This document shows positions 18,096 through 27,705 of a stretch of DNA of 64,000 nucleotides, one piece after another. Position numbers and translations under genes: made by a program. The notes under the pieces were generated by a model. The model had not been told where the DNA came from and made no database searches. It saw nothing but the letters and a program-made list of their open reading frames with translations. The stretch comes from an uncultured Bacillaceae bacterium (GTDB taxonomy: Bacteria > Bacillota > Bacilli > Bacillales > Bacillaceae_L): assembly GCA_947497585.1 (NCBI GenBank), contig CANMHG010000007.1, positions 62,001 to 126,000 of the forward strand, in the 5' to 3' direction. Within the stretch, counting starts at the first letter, position 1; every line of letters begins with the position of its first letter.

Positions 18096-19469
18096 TTAGA
18101 TTGATTTTTCTAATTCATACCAGTAATGACAAAGAGTTAGCATTCCTTTATCAAAGTTTTCTAAGTGGAAGTGCTCATTAGGAGCATGGAAATTTTCAGT
18201 AGGTAACCCAAAGCCCATTAGTACAATCGGTACATTTAAAATTTGATCAAAGGCAGCAACGATTGGGATTGACCCACCACCACGCGTATAGGAAGTTGGA
18301 ACCTCGTAAACCTTTTCATACGCTCTTCCTGCCGCTTGTATGGCTGGGTGGTCAAACGGTGTTAGGAATGGTGCACCTTTATCAAATAATTTGGTTGTTA
18401 CTTCAACCCCTGGTGGAGTGTGAGCTTTAATGTGTTTTTGTAACAGCTCTACAATTTCTTCTGGGTCTTGGTTTGGAACAAGACGACACGTAATTTTAGC
18501 GTGAGCTTCAGCCGGTAGAACTGTTTTTATCCCCTCACCTTGAAAGCCCCCATATATGCCATTTACCTCAAGAGTTGGACGTACCCATGTACGCTCAAGG
18601 TATGTATATCCTTTTTCACCATATAATTCAGATACAGAAAGTTCCTGTTTAACGGTTTCTTCATCAAAATTTAAAGCAGCATATGCCTCTTTTTCCTCAT
18701 CAGTTAGCGGAAGTACTTTATCATAAAATCCTTCGACGGTTATCTCAGCATTTTCGTTATGAAAAGAGTTTACGATATCAACAAGTGCGTGAATCGCATT
18801 TTGCACCCCACCACCATAAAGACCGGAGTGTAAGTCACTTTTTGCTCCTCTTACATCAATTTGAAGTCCGCAAAGCCCTCTTAAGCCATAGCAAATGGTT
18901 GGTTTTCCTTTTTCAATCATTCCCGTATCTGAAATGACAAGAACATCTGCAGCTAAAAGATCTTTGTTTTCTTCAGTGAATAATGGGAGATTTGGACTAC
19001 CAATTTCCTCTTCGCCTTCGATACAAAATTTAAAATTTACAGGTAAAGTGCCTGTTGTTTCTAACACGGCTTGAATTGCTTTAAAATGCATAAAGGTTTG
19101 TCCTTTATCATCACTTGCTCCCCTTGCATAAAGCTTTTCATCTCGGACTTCTGCTTCAAATGGAGGGCTGTCCCATAAATGGAGCGGGTCAACTGGTTGA
19201 ACATCATAATGGCCATAGATTAGAACAGTTGGTTTTCCTTCTGCTTTTAACCAGTCGCCATAAACAACTGGATGACCTTTTGTTTCATACACCTTCACAT
19301 TTTCCATTCCGATTTTTTCTAATGTTTGTGCTGTCCAGTTAGCTGCACTACGAACATCGTCTTTATGCTCAGGCAATGCGCTGATGCTCGGAATTGAAAG
19401 GAACTCAGTAAGCTCTTTAAGGTGAGTCTCCCTATTTGTATGTAGATAATCTTGTACTTTTGGATTCAT
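18096..19469 (-). CDS. M20 family dipeptidase (zinc peptidase)
   Basis: A 457-residue M20/ArgE/DapE-family metallopeptidase. Zinc-site landmarks are IYGHYDVQP (His87), ARGASDDKGQ (Asp120) and CIEGEEEIGS (Glu153/154), with an inserted lid domain from about 190 to 345 and a late Asn-Phe-His-Ala segment, TENFHAPNEHF. Family members of this length cleave dipeptides and short peptides in the cytoplasm. A perfect AGGAGG ribosome site lies 8 bases before the ATG. It is first downstream of the gabD-like gene on the same strand (55 bp), so the two may be co-transcribed, though the metabolic link is not clear. Confidence 0.88.
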   Translation of the reverse strand: MNPKVQDYLHTNRETHLKELTEFLSIPSISALPEHKDDVRSAANWTAQTLEKIGMENVKVYETKGHPVVYGDWLKAEGKPTVLIYGHYDVQPVDPLHLWDSPPFEAEVRDEKLYARGASDDKGQTFMHFKAIQAVLETTGTLPVNFKFCIEGEEEIGSPNLPLFTEENKDLLAADVLVISDTGMIEKGKPTICYGLRGLCGLQIDVRGAKSDLHSGLYGGGVQNAIHALVDIVNSFHNENAEITVEGFYDKVLPLTDEEKEAYAALNFDEETVKQELSVSELYGEKGYTYLERTWVRPTLEVNGIYGGFQGEGIKTVLPAEAHAKITCRLVPNQDPEEIVELLQKHIKAHTPPGVEVTTKLFDKGAPFLTPFDHPAIQAAGRAYEKVYEVPTSYTRGGGSIPIVAAFDQILNVPIVLMGFGLPTENFHAPNEHFHLENFDKGMLTLCHYWYELEKSI

Positions 19470-19524
19470 TAGTTGTTCCTCCTATAGTTTATTGAAGGAG
19501 GAGAGTTACCTCCCCCCTCTCTTG

Positions 19525-20943
19525 CTATAATCCTACTGAAATATATTTAATCTCCAAATATTCATCGATTCCATGGTGGCCACCTTCACGTCCGATTCCA
19601 CTTTGTTTAAAGCCGCCAAATGGGGCCTGTGGAGTTGAAGGCAATCCATCATTTAAACCAACAATTCCATACTCTAGTGCTTCACAAATACGAATCCCTT
19701 TTGTGATATTTTCTGTAAACACATAAGCAGCTAAGCCGTAATCAGAGTTGTTGGCACGTTCAATTACTTCCTCTTCCGTTTTAAAAGTAGTAACCGGAGC
19801 CAGTGGACCAAAGGTTTCTTCACGCATGCAAAGCATATCATCATTTACATTTGCGAGTATTGTCGGCTCAAAAAAGAGATCTGAAACAACGTTCCCTCCA
19901 TGTTTCACAATTGCCCCTTGAGACCTAGCATCTTCAATATGCTTAACTACTTTATCAATGGCAGCTTGATTAATAAGTGGTCCAATGTGAACATCTTCTT
20001 CAAGACCATTGCCTACTTTAAGTTGGGCCACTTTTTCAGTGAACTTTTCAATAAATGCATCATGAATTGATTCGTGAACATATACACGATTTGAGCATAC
20101 GCAAGTTTGTCCTGCATTCCTGTATTTAGAGGCTATTACCCCTTCAACAGCCTTATCGAGATTTGCATCATCCATTACGATGACAGGAGCATGACCACCT
20201 AGCTCGAGTGAAACTTTTTTAACGGTATTAGCAGAACCTTTCATTAAGAGCTTTCCTACCTCTGTAGAGCCTGTAAAAGTTAGCTTTCGAACACGCATAT
20301 CATCTAGCCATACTTTACCTATCTCTTGTGGATCACCGGTTACAACATTTACTACCCCTTTTGGGATGCCTGCTTGATCTGCTAATTCAACTAACTTAAG
20401 TGCTGTTATTGGTGTTTGTTCTGCTGGTTTAATAACTGCAGTACAGCCTGCTGCTAATGCAGGGGCTATTTTTCTTGTAATCATCGCAGCTGGAAAATTC
20501 CAAGGTGTAATGGCTGCAATCACCCCTACTGGCTGTTTATGTACGAATAATCGTTTGTTCCTTGCAGTTGCAGGAATGGTCTCCCCATAGATCCGTTTTC
20601 CTTCCTCTGCATACCATGAAAGAAATCCATTAGCATACCCTACTTCTCCTAGAGCTTCCTTCAGCGGCTTACCCTGCTCCATTGTCATCGTTTTAGCTAA
20701 ATCTAACTTTTGTTGGTCAATTAAGTTATGCCATTTCCAAATCAGTTCTGAACGCTCATAAGCGGAATACTGTGACCATTCTTTAAAGGCTGAATAGGCC
20801 GCATCAACTGCAAGCTTAGCCTCTTGTGCTCCTCCTAGTGGTACGGTTGCAATCACTTCACCTGTAGCTGGATTTTCTACTTCAATAAGGTTTAGGCTCT
20901 CACCAACCCATTCACCATTTATATACATAGAGTACTTTTTCAA
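19525..20943 (-). CDS. gabD: NAD(P)-dependent succinate-semialdehyde dehydrogenase
   Basis: A 472-residue aldehyde dehydrogenase that would oxidise succinate semialdehyde to succinate. The catalytic Cys281 lies in GQTCVCSNR and the general base Glu247 in LELGGHAP; ITPWNFP and FTGSTEVG bind the cofactor. The CxC pair (281/283) matches the redox-switch pair described in some SSADH enzymes. Assignment to gabD rests on overall resemblance (FGGFKQSGIGREGG, GLNDGLPSTPQAPFGG near the C-terminus). Start TTG with AAAGGAG 10 bases upstream. It lies 20 bp downstream of an iron-containing alcohol dehydrogenase, which could supply succinate semialdehyde from 4-hydroxybutyrate. Confidence 0.85.
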   Translation of the reverse strand: MKKYSMYINGEWVGESLNLIEVENPATGEVIATVPLGGAQEAKLAVDAAYSAFKEWSQYSAYERSELIWKWHNLIDQQKLDLAKTMTMEQGKPLKEALGEVGYANGFLSWYAEEGKRIYGETIPATARNKRLFVHKQPVGVIAAITPWNFPAAMITRKIAPALAAGCTAVIKPAEQTPITALKLVELADQAGIPKGVVNVVTGDPQEIGKVWLDDMRVRKLTFTGSTEVGKLLMKGSANTVKKVSLELGGHAPVIVMDDANLDKAVEGVIASKYRNAGQTCVCSNRVYVHESIHDAFIEKFTEKVAQLKVGNGLEEDVHIGPLINQAAIDKVVKHIEDARSQGAIVKHGGNVVSDLFFEPTILANVNDDMLCMREETFGPLAPVTTFKTEEEVIERANNSDYGLAAYVFTENITKGIRICEALEYGIVGLNDGLPSTPQAPFGGFKQSGIGREGGHHGIDEYLEIKYISVGL

Positions 20944-20963
20944 CCGAAAATCACTCCTTTCAT

Positions 20964-22112
20964 TTAATACGCAGAACGATAGATTTCTTCTATCTCTTGT
21001 TTGTCTAGTTTACGTGGGTTATTTTTTAACAGTCTTGTTATTTTCGATGCATCTTCAGCCATGGCCGGAATCTCATCTTCAGGTACGTTAAAAAATCGGA
21101 TCCCCTTTGGAATATTTACTGTCGTACATAATCGTCTCATTAACTCAACAGCTTTATCTGCAGCTTCTTCATCAGTAAGCATTTCAGTTTTGGCACCAAG
21201 TGCTTCTGCAATATCACGGAACTTCTCAACACAACTAATTTTATTCCACTCCATCACGAATGGAAGCAATAAAGCATTACTTACCCCGTGCGCAATATGA
21301 TACCGACCACCAAGTGGATAGGCTAACGCATGGACCGCTCCTACACCTGCGTTTCCAAAAGCCATACCAGCCATTAAACTTGCAGTTGCCATATTGTCTC
21401 TTGCTTCAATATGATCAGGATTCGCATATGCCTTAGGAAGATTTTTAGCGATGAGTTTAATAGCACCTATTGCCAAAGAATCAGTAATTGGTGAGGCATT
21501 GACGGAAATATAGGCTTCAATGGCATGAACAAGTGCATCAATACCACTTGCGGCAGTTACTGATTTTGGCATTGTTACGGTCATTTCTGGGGCAACAATT
21601 GCAACATCTGGTAAAAGGTAATCACTTACAATTCCCTTTTTTAGCTGTGCCTCTTTATCTGATAAAATGGCAATGTTCGTTACCTCTGAACCAGTTCCAG
21701 CTGTGGTAGGTATCGCAATAATCGGAGCTCCTTTTTTTTGTACCAAATCAGTACCAATCAATTCATGTATGGTTCCCTCAAATTGTGCTGCAGCAGATAC
21801 ACTTTTGGCAATATCAATAGCACTTCCCCCACCTAGTGCAATAAGACCATCATGGAATCCATTGTTATATAATTCTCTGCATTCCTCAACAATTGAGATT
21901 TCTGGTTCTGGTTTAACTCCTGTATAAATCCCAAAGCTTATTCCATTTAAAAGCTGTGTAACCTTTTCAACCACACCTAGATCTCTTAAGATTTCATCTG
22001 TGACAATTAGCGGGTTTTTCATCCCTAATCTTGTAGCTTCTTGATGTAAAACTTGGATGCTACCTTCCCCTGTAATAAGCTTATTAGCAATTTTAAAAGT
22101 AGAGACCTTCAT
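20964..22112 (-). CDS. Iron-containing alcohol dehydrogenase (possibly 4-hydroxybutyrate dehydrogenase)
   Basis: A 382-residue group III alcohol dehydrogenase. GGGSAIDIAKS binds the nucleotide; the iron ligands should be the Asp and His of SGIDALVHAIEAY and the two histidines of GAVHALAYPLGGRYHIAHG. Tight linkage (20 bp) to a succinate-semialdehyde dehydrogenase suggests oxidation of 4-hydroxybutyrate to succinate semialdehyde, but butanol, 1,3-propanediol or other alcohols are possible. The gene is first in a probable three-gene minus-strand unit (this gene, gabD, dipeptidase). The upstream gap, shared with the divergent ABC transporter, is 168 bp. Confidence 0.82.
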   Translation of the reverse strand: MKVSTFKIANKLITGEGSIQVLHQEATRLGMKNPLIVTDEILRDLGVVEKVTQLLNGISFGIYTGVKPEPEISIVEECRELYNNGFHDGLIALGGGSAIDIAKSVSAAAQFEGTIHELIGTDLVQKKGAPIIAIPTTAGTGSEVTNIAILSDKEAQLKKGIVSDYLLPDVAIVAPEMTVTMPKSVTAASGIDALVHAIEAYISVNASPITDSLAIGAIKLIAKNLPKAYANPDHIEARDNMATASLMAGMAFGNAGVGAVHALAYPLGGRYHIAHGVSNALLLPFVMEWNKISCVEKFRDIAEALGAKTEMLTDEEAADKAVELMRRLCTTVNIPKGIRFFNVPEDEIPAMAEDASKITRLLKNNPRKLDKQEIEEIYRSAY

Positions 22113-22280
22113 TTATCTTCTCCCCTGGAAAATTGTTTGTATTTTCAATCTATTATAACAGGTTTCTGTTTTAATCTGGTAAATATTAATTCGGATATTG
22201 AAATAAATATGGTTGATTAATAGTCTGTTACAAACTATAATCCATATATAATTTAAGGTTTGACTAAGGAGATTACAGCA

Positions 22281-23999
22281 ATGATAAAGCGTTTTTTTCA
22301 GTACTATAAGCCGCATAAAAAGCTCTTTGCCCTCGATTTTAGCAGTGCAATTGTGGTAGCACTTTTAGAGCTTGCCTTTCCACTTGCGGTTGCATGGTTC
22401 ATTGATTCATTACTTCCAACAGGAGATTGGAATGCAATTGTCCTTGTTAGTTTAGGTCTACTTGTAATGTATATAAGTAGTACATTACTTCAGTTTATTG
22501 TTAACTATTGGGGACACATGCTTGGGATTAATATTGAAACGGATATGAGGCATCAGCTGTTTCAGCATGTTCAAAGGCAGTCGTTTCGCTTTTTTGATAA
22601 TACGAAAACCGGACATATTATGAGCCGAGTGACAAATGACCTGATGGATATTGGTGAGCTTGCCCATCACGGTCCAGAAGATTTATTTATCGCTGTTATG
22701 ACGTTTGTTGGGGCATTTTGGATTATGCTTACAATCAACGTGAAGCTTGCTGTTGTTGCTATTTTAATCGTACCTTTACTTGTTTGGTTAATTACGTATT
22801 GTAATATCCGAATGAACAAAGCATGGAAGCAAATGTATAGTGACATTGCTGATGTAAACGCAAGAGTAGAAGATAGTGTATCTGGCGTACGTGTTGTTCA
22901 ATCATTTACCAATGAAGAATTTGAGATTGGTAGATTTTCAAAGGATAACAAAAAATTTCGCTTGGCAAAGCTTGTTGCTTATAAAGTGATGTCATTTAGT
23001 TCATCAGGTATATACATGATGACACGCTTTTTCACGCTTGTTGTTCTAGTGTTTGGAGCATGGCTAAGCTTTACAGGAGAGCTTTCCTACGGTAATTTGG
23101 TTGGTTTTGTCCTTTATGTTAATGTTCTGTTTAAACCGATTGATAAAATCAGTGCCTTAATGGAACTTTACCCTAAAGGTATGGCAGGATTTAAAAGGTT
23201 TATAGAATTAATTGATACGGAACCAGAAGTTCTTGATAAAAAGGATGCATTAGAAGTTGAGTATCTTCACGGAGATATTAGATTTAAGGACGTTACCTTT
23301 GGTTATGAGAACAATCGCCCTGTTTTACAAGGCATCAACTTGCAGATTCCTGCAGGTGAAACGGTAGCTTTTGTTGGTCCATCAGGAGCTGGTAAAACGA
23401 CAATTTGTTCATTAATTCCACGTTTCTATGATGTAAATGAGGGATCGATTACGATTGATGGAATGGATATTCGAGAGCTTACGAAAAAATCACTACGTTC
23501 TCAGATTGGAATTGTGCAACAAGATGTCTTTTTATTTACAGGAACCCTACGTGAAAACATTGCGTATGGGAGATTAGGAGCAACACAAGAAGAAGTAGAA
23601 GAGGCAGCAAGAAGAGCCCATCTCGAGGATTTCATTCATTCTTTACCAGATGGTTATGAAACTCAAATTGGTGAAAGAGGCCTGAAGCTTTCTGGAGGCC
23701 AAAAGCAAAGACTTGCGATTGCACGAATGTTCTTAAAGAATCCACCAATTCTTATTCTAGATGAAGCGACTTCAGCACTAGATACTGAGACAGAAATGAT
23801 TATTCAAAAGGCTTTAACAGAACTAGCAAAAAATCGTACAACGCTAGTAATTGCACATAGACTTGCAACTATCCGTAATGCAGACAGAATCGTTGTTGTA
23901 ACAGAGGATGGAATTGCAGAAGAAGGCGGTCATGATGAGTTAATTGAGCAAGGTGGTATTTTTGCTAATCTTCATCGTGTGCAGTATCAGCATCAATAG
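22281..23999 (+). CDS. ABC exporter, fused permease/ATPase half-transporter
   Basis: About 572 residues. Residues 1-310 hold six hydrophobic segments of the type I exporter fold; 335-572 hold the ATPase with Walker A GPSGAGKT, signature LSGGQ, Walker B ILILDEATSALD and the H-loop in VIAHRLAT. It should act as a homodimer exporting lipids, peptides or drugs; substrate unknown. It resembles the YfiB/YknU/MsbA-like single-gene exporters of Bacillus. Start ATG 22281 is 9 bases after AAGGAG; a longer frame from 22260 has no ribosome site. A terminator follows. Confidence 0.88.
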   Translation: MIKRFFQYYKPHKKLFALDFSSAIVVALLELAFPLAVAWFIDSLLPTGDWNAIVLVSLGLLVMYISSTLLQFIVNYWGHMLGINIETDMRHQLFQHVQRQSFRFFDNTKTGHIMSRVTNDLMDIGELAHHGPEDLFIAVMTFVGAFWIMLTINVKLAVVAILIVPLLVWLITYCNIRMNKAWKQMYSDIADVNARVEDSVSGVRVVQSFTNEEFEIGRFSKDNKKFRLAKLVAYKVMSFSSSGIYMMTRFFTLVVLVFGAWLSFTGELSYGNLVGFVLYVNVLFKPIDKISALMELYPKGMAGFKRFIELIDTEPEVLDKKDALEVEYLHGDIRFKDVTFGYENNRPVLQGINLQIPAGETVAFVGPSGAGKTTICSLIPRFYDVNEGSITIDGMDIRELTKKSLRSQIGIVQQDVFLFTGTLRENIAYGRLGATQEEVEEAARRAHLEDFIHSLPDGYETQIGERGLKLSGGQKQRLAIARMFLKNPPILILDEATSALDTETEMIIQKALTELAKNRTTLVIAHRLATIRNADRIVVVTEDGIAEEGGHDELIEQGGIFANLHRVQYQHQ

Positions 24000-24015
24000 G
24001 TTTGGAATTAGGAAA

Positions 24016-24047
24016 GGACGTAATCTTTGTGATTACGTCCTTTTTTG
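24016..24047 (+). terminator. Terminator after the ABC exporter gene
   Basis: GGACGTAATC pairs perfectly with GATTACGTCC around a 5-nt loop and is followed by TTTTTT. Confidence 0.9.
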
Positions 24048-24049
24048 TC

Positions 24050-24241
24050 TTATAAGCTTTCAGTTGTTTCTTTGTTATCTTTATATTTCTTTTTGAAATA
24101 AGAATATAGGATTATGCAAAGGACAAATATACCTAAACAGAGATACAAGGGAAGGTCCCATCTTATGTAACCAAAAACTAAACAAGGAATGACAGTAACA
24201 ACCATTTCGAAATGAAAAAATCCTATGATATTTTTTAGCAA
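24050..24241 (-). CDS. Small two-helix membrane protein
   Basis: A 63-residue product with two hydrophobic helices (FEMVVTVIPCLVFGYI and LPLYLCLGIFVLCIILY) and a charged C-terminal tail (KKKYKDNKETTES). Start is TTG at 24241, 8 bases downstream of AGGAGG, which supports real translation. Its ribosome site sits at the edge of tandem array II, so its promoter would have to lie within the repeats or beyond them. No family recognised. Confidence 0.55.
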   Translation of the reverse strand: MLKNIIGFFHFEMVVTVIPCLVFGYIRWDLPLYLCLGIFVLCIILYSYFKKKYKDNKETTESL

Positions 24242-24256
24242 CTTGTATTCCTCCTA

Positions 24257-24776
24257 ACGGACAGGTTGGTGGGTGTAGTTTGGTAGCGAGTCCGAATAAA
24301 GTTGGGATACGGACAGGTTGGTGGGTGTAGTTCAGGAACGAGTCCGAAAAACGTTGGGATACGGACAGATTGGTGGATGTAGTTCAGGAACGAGTCCGAA
24401 AAACGTTGGGATACGGACAGGTTGGTGGGTGTAGTTCGCGAGCGAGTCCGAATAACACTCGGATACGGACAGGTTGGTGGGTGTAGTTCGGGAACGAGTC
24501 CGAAAAACGTTGGGATACGGACAGGTTGGTGGGTGTAGTTCAGGAACGAGTCCGAAAAACGTTGGGATACGGACAGGTTAGTGGGTGTAGTTCGGGAACG
24601 AGTCCGAAAAACGTTGGGATACGGACAGGTTGGTGGATGTAGTTCAGGAACGAGTCCGAAAAACGTTGGGAAACGGACAGGTTGGTGGGTGTAGTTCAGG
24701 AACGAGTCAGAATACCGCTCGGATACGGACAGGTTAGTGGTCGCAGCTCGTAAACCAGTTCGAATACCGAACGGAT
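24257..24776. repeat. Tandem array II: ten units of exactly 52 bp
   Basis: ACGGACAG recurs at 24257, 24309, 24361, 24413, 24465, 24517, 24569, 24621, 24673 and 24725, an exact 52-bp step throughout. A typical unit reads ACGGACAGGTTGGTGGGTG, then TAGTTC, AGGAACGAGTCCGA and AAAACGTTGGGAT. Each unit starts with CGGAC and has its complement GTCCG 37 bases later, giving inverted-repeat arms. Inner units are nearly identical; the last is decayed. The minus strand is open in all three frames of the unit, so a long spurious ORF runs through. The rest of the gap to 24916 (about 140 bp) has no visible feature. Confidence 0.95.
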
Positions 24777-24916
24777 TCAAACAGGAAATACAGGGCTACC
24801 TGAAAACCAGTCCTAATAACCTTCTGCTAAAGCTTCAGAAACTACAAATCAATAGAAAAAAGACGAATTCATTTAGCGGAATTCGCCCTTACTCAACATC
24901 TGTACTTTCCTACCTC

Positions 24917-25441
24917 TTAACTACCTAAAGCAGTAAGATACCGATCCTTAATAATCTGACGATGATGAATTTCATGACCAGCAATAATATAGGCAATTGC
25001 TCTTGCTGAAGTTTCACTCTGATTCGCATGACCAACTCTAGTCAGGGAATCAGGTGACATGGTCTTCAGTAAAGAGATTGTTGCGTTGCGGGTGTTTTGA
25101 AAGTAATCGAGTAGCTCTTGAACCGTGAACTCATCAAAATTAGCTGCTGAAACATACTCATTCTCGTTAAAGCCAGCTAAAGGAGTAGTATCACCACGGC
25201 CAATCCGAAGGAGACGATAACTCATGATGAGTTCTGTATCAGCAATATGCCCGATTACTTCTTTTATACTCCACTTATTAGGACCATAGCGGAATCTTGC
25301 TTCTTCATCAGATAGGTTCCTAACTAAACTAATGGTTTTTTCTTTTTCCTTCTGCAATACTTCTAAAATATCACCATCTGGAACCAGGTTTAGGTACCCA
25401 TCGTAATATGGGTTATATTCCCCTTGCTGTGGTCTATTCAT
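24917..25441 (-). CDS. DinB-family four-helix metalloprotein
   Basis: A 174-residue DinB/YfiT-like protein. The putative metal-binding histidines are in IGHIADTE (about residue 65) and AGHEIHHRQIIKDRY near the C-terminus, where HxxxH lies on the last helix. Such proteins bind divalent metal; some are bacillithiol- or mycothiol-dependent S-transferases, others have no known activity. The preceding SIKEVIGHIAD segment is typical. Start ATG with GATGAGG upstream. A second DinB-like gene occurs at 40863, with limited similarity. Confidence 0.8.
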   Translation of the reverse strand: MNRPQQGEYNPYYDGYLNLVPDGDILEVLQKEKEKTISLVRNLSDEEARFRYGPNKWSIKEVIGHIADTELIMSYRLLRIGRGDTTPLAGFNENEYVSAANFDEFTVQELLDYFQNTRNATISLLKTMSPDSLTRVGHANQSETSARAIAYIIAGHEIHHRQIIKDRYLTALGS

Positions 25442-25511
25442 TAATCCTCATCCCCTTTCATACACTGCACTTATTTTACAACAGTAGTACAAAATTTGGA
25501 ATTATATGGTG

Positions 25512-27575
25512 TTAATGACTCTCATCTCCCGAAGAACTTTCGTTTAATAACTCATTCTCATAGGTATCAAGAGTAAGAGATAGTAGCCCAAGATTATTAG
25601 TTGTTTCAATGAATGAACCACTTGATGTTGGAATATATTGAACGGTCTCTTTCCACATAAATGACGAAGGACATGGAGTACTATTAGTTTCATCAGTAAT
25701 TGAAAAGTCCTGACTACAAAATCGGTTAATCTTTTTCTTTTTACGGGTAAAGTAAGTAACTCCTACTACCCCTTTGATAAGTGGGCCTAAGACTCCTGAG
25801 AAGCTCATATTCTTAATGGGACTGCTTGTAAGTTGGTGAATCTTTGTTTCTTTTTTATTATTAAATTCAATTTTAGTGTCTAGCATAAATCCGTAATGGA
25901 CATCCCCAGATAATATAAAGCACTGACTAGGATTCCAGTCGGCAATTGCATGTAAGAAATTTGTGATTCCTTTCCCGTTAAATTGCCAAGCTTCCAAATC
26001 AAAGGTGCTAGTTGCGTCAAATCCAACTAAACGTAATGGTGATAGATATTCGAGTAAGAATGACTCAATAATGTCTATTCCATATAGAGGTGAAGGTGAT
26101 ACGATGATTAAAGGGGTCTTTGGTGTCCAACCACCTTCCTGTAAAACTTCACCTACTCGTTGGAACCCTTTTTCAGTTATAAGTTCAGGTCCTTGAACTG
26201 ATTCCACAAACTTTGTGCCTATCTTCTTTGTCTTAGGAAGAGGTAAATATCCCCTCATTGTTCGAGTGTCTAGAAATATTGCTTTTGGTACAGTCGGAGC
26301 AACAAAATGCCAATCGTTAAAATTCCATAGTGTTTCAATAAATTCTTGATAGTTGCTAGATTTAACATTCATTGACTTACAATAAGAGGCAATTGCTTGG
26401 ATAAATTGCTTAGAAAAGAGTTCTGGGTCATTCCCCCATCCTTGGAAAGCCCAATATGCAGCCATACCGTTCGAAATAGTATGTCTGCCAAGAGGAGCAT
26501 TCCAGACAGCATTTTTCCAATCAGCTGTAATATTCCAATCATCTGTTATATCATGGTCGTCAAAAATCATATAGGTTGGAGTATTGGCAAGTAATCGACG
26601 AATGCTTGATAGATGTTGTTGAAATTCAACAAGGGCCTCCACGTGCTCATTGTATTGTGCCTCAACTTTGGCCATCTCTTTTATACGATTAATACTATCT
26701 TCAGGGAAAGTAAAATGAATGTTGTTATTTTCAACAGCTTCATCAAAGCTATCAAAAGGATGTTCATATAGAAGCTTCCAAAGTTCTGGACTCCAACTTA
26801 ATAGATACATAGCTGCGTACTCTCCTAATTGCATGAGGTGATTATGTGAATGTTTGGAAGTAAAATTGCATAATTGATTCATAATAAATTTTCTGCCTTG
26901 AACTTTATCTAGTCTGTGACTATACGGGATAAGTCTGGGGTCAATCTCCTCAAGTTGTTCCTGTTGTCCTATAAGTGCTTCACCAAGCTTTGATAGGAAT
27001 GGCAATAAAGGATCCGCAATGTCATCAGCATAAATTTGGTCCCCCATTAGGAAAAGGCTAGTTGGTCTTTTTTCTAAATTTAGATAGGAATCTTCTAGCT
27101 TTTTATCGGCTTGAACTAAAACATCATCCCCTTTACCATGGGGCTTTCGACAAGAACCATATAGTATATTCGAATGTCGGCCACTGCTTATAGTGAAGGT
27201 TGGTAAATCTAAATCACCATAGACAATGGAGTCCGGGTTATCAGGTGTTAGTAAATTAAAGGCTCCAAGGTCAACTACATTAGTTCCCTTTTTAAAAAAT
27301 AGATTATAAGTTAAGAGAGTATCAGTTGGAAATGAATCCTGCGACGGATTCAGCTTTAATAAGCTTATATATAAGTTTTCACCAAGTTGAACAGCTTCTA
27401 CATTAGATTTAGTTCGGATTTCTTGGTATGTGTAGGAATCACTAGAAGAAATATGTTCAACTGTATATATTTTAGCCCCTACTTTTAGAGGCTTACTCAG
27501 CGCAATCCAAATACATACTTGGTTAGGTTCAACACGACGAATGATCGGTCCACATAAAATAGTTGGAATCTTCAT
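25512..27575 (-). CDS. PhoD-like metallophosphatase (alkaline phosphatase D family)
   Basis: A 687-residue protein. Metallophosphatase landmarks appear in order: GSCRKPHGKGDD (about residue 139), FLMGDQIYADD, MIFDDHDITDDWN and ILSGDVHYGF near residue 560, together forming a binuclear metal site. The N-terminal part (PIIRRVEPNQVCIWIALS) resembles the fibronectin-like lead domain of PhoD. Unlike secreted PhoD there is no signal peptide or twin-arginine motif, so it is probably cytoplasmic; phosphodiesterase activity is inferred. It follows the same strand as the DinB gene, 70 bp upstream of it. Confidence 0.8.
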   Translation of the reverse strand: MKIPTILCGPIIRRVEPNQVCIWIALSKPLKVGAKIYTVEHISSSDSYTYQEIRTKSNVEAVQLGENLYISLLKLNPSQDSFPTDTLLTYNLFFKKGTNVVDLGAFNLLTPDNPDSIVYGDLDLPTFTISSGRHSNILYGSCRKPHGKGDDVLVQADKKLEDSYLNLEKRPTSLFLMGDQIYADDIADPLLPFLSKLGEALIGQQEQLEEIDPRLIPYSHRLDKVQGRKFIMNQLCNFTSKHSHNHLMQLGEYAAMYLLSWSPELWKLLYEHPFDSFDEAVENNNIHFTFPEDSINRIKEMAKVEAQYNEHVEALVEFQQHLSSIRRLLANTPTYMIFDDHDITDDWNITADWKNAVWNAPLGRHTISNGMAAYWAFQGWGNDPELFSKQFIQAIASYCKSMNVKSSNYQEFIETLWNFNDWHFVAPTVPKAIFLDTRTMRGYLPLPKTKKIGTKFVESVQGPELITEKGFQRVGEVLQEGGWTPKTPLIIVSPSPLYGIDIIESFLLEYLSPLRLVGFDATSTFDLEAWQFNGKGITNFLHAIADWNPSQCFILSGDVHYGFMLDTKIEFNNKKETKIHQLTSSPIKNMSFSGVLGPLIKGVVGVTYFTRKKKKINRFCSQDFSITDETNSTPCPSSFMWKETVQYIPTSSGSFIETTNNLGLLSLTLDTYENELLNESSSGDESH

Positions 27576-27705
27576 GGATTGACCTCTCCAATCTTTTTTT
27601 GATTCCTACTATCCTATTCGGCGGAATTTGTTCTGTGAGTAGACATACCTGCTGTGATATACTCAGGTAAAACTAAATTTCTATACGGAATTTGGAGTGA
27701 TAACG

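Noticed and set aside
24235..24780. 181-codon minus-strand ORF across array II encoding a repeated NYTHQPVR/LHPPTCPYP pattern
   Set aside because: It arises because the 52-bp unit lacks stops in all three minus-strand frames; 52 is not a multiple of three, so the frame shifts every unit. No ribosome site and no coherent protein repeat other than the DNA repeat.
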